Assembly (NCBI GenBank): GCA_002633005.1
Contig: NMRA01000311.1
Coordinates: forward strand, 261,839 to 325,838
Direction: 5' to 3'
Length of the DNA stretch: 64,000 nt
From: Phoronis australis
Taxonomy: Eukaryota; Phoronida; Phoronidae
In this document: positions 63,789-64,000 of the stretch, piece after piece
Numbering within the stretch: the first letter of the stretch is position 1
Layout of the letters: the number at the start of each line of letters is the position of its first letter
The notes under the pieces: model-generated
Told to the model about the DNA's origin: nothing
The model's database searches: none
Seen by the model: the letters and a program-made list of their open reading frames with translations, nothing else
Translations under genes and position numbers: made by a program

Positions 63789-64000
63789 GTAAGACGCATG
63801 GTAATACAACAACGTTATCGTAAGATGAGACTGAAAATGGACATCTTCACCGAGTGTGACGAAAAGACCCAGTTAACAACATGGCCTATCAAGCAAGATG
63901 CACGTTACCGCTGTTTTGAAAGTTTAGTCGATAAAGTTGTCAAGAACATATAAACCCACCCCCCTTTAAAACAACTTCTGATTTAGGTCCCCTTACCAAT

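Overview
The window is eukaryotic nuclear DNA: A+T-rich introns, GT-AG exon boundaries, split codons and many non-autonomous transposons and minisatellites. Three plus-strand genes can be assembled by joining exons that keep the reading frame. I infer an invertebrate animal, most likely a lophotrochozoan and possibly a mollusc. The main hint is the carboxypeptidase D gene, which shows four carboxypeptidase units where vertebrates and flies have three. I recall the four-unit form from the mollusc Aplysia. The assignment is soft.

Region 1 (1-28223, with 3' flank to about 28.8 kb) is the 3' part of a carboxypeptidase D-like gene: 24 exons, 1399 residues after a split glycine, stop at 28221-28223. 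It encodes the end of unit 1, a complete unit 2 with all catalytic residues, unit 3 (catalytically dead), unit 4 (dead but keeping an HGNE motif), a transmembrane helix and a short acidic cytoplasmic tail. The 5' exons lie upstream of the window. A 124-base run of N lies in the last intron.

Region 2 (about 28.8-33.3 kb) has no recognisable gene. It holds a 329-bp palindromic, satellite-bearing element with long terminal inverted repeats flanked by TA.

Region 3 (33365-40254) is a small three-exon gene for a secreted 159-residue protein with a His...NNCHH arrangement resembling the permuted papain-like DeSI/PPPDE and LRAT folds. Its 4.8-kb first intron contains a decayed non-LTR reverse transcriptase, a tetranucleotide microsatellite and dispersed repeats.

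Region 4 (40.3-51.6 kb) is intergenic and repeat-rich. It contains a frameshifted THAP-domain relic on the minus strand, inverted-repeat elements, and a tandem duplication whose second copy is split by a small DNA transposon.

Region 5 (51606-63788 and beyond) is the 5' part of a glutamate carboxypeptidase II (FOLH1/NAALADase)-like gene: ten exons, 442 residues, ending after the exon with the last zinc-binding Asp visible here. The rest lies downstream. Its introns carry several small transposons, an exact eight-copy 39-bp minisatellite and a long inverted repeat.

The two large genes are both secretory-pathway metallo-carboxypeptidases, but from unrelated families (M14 and M28). I see no evidence that they work together.
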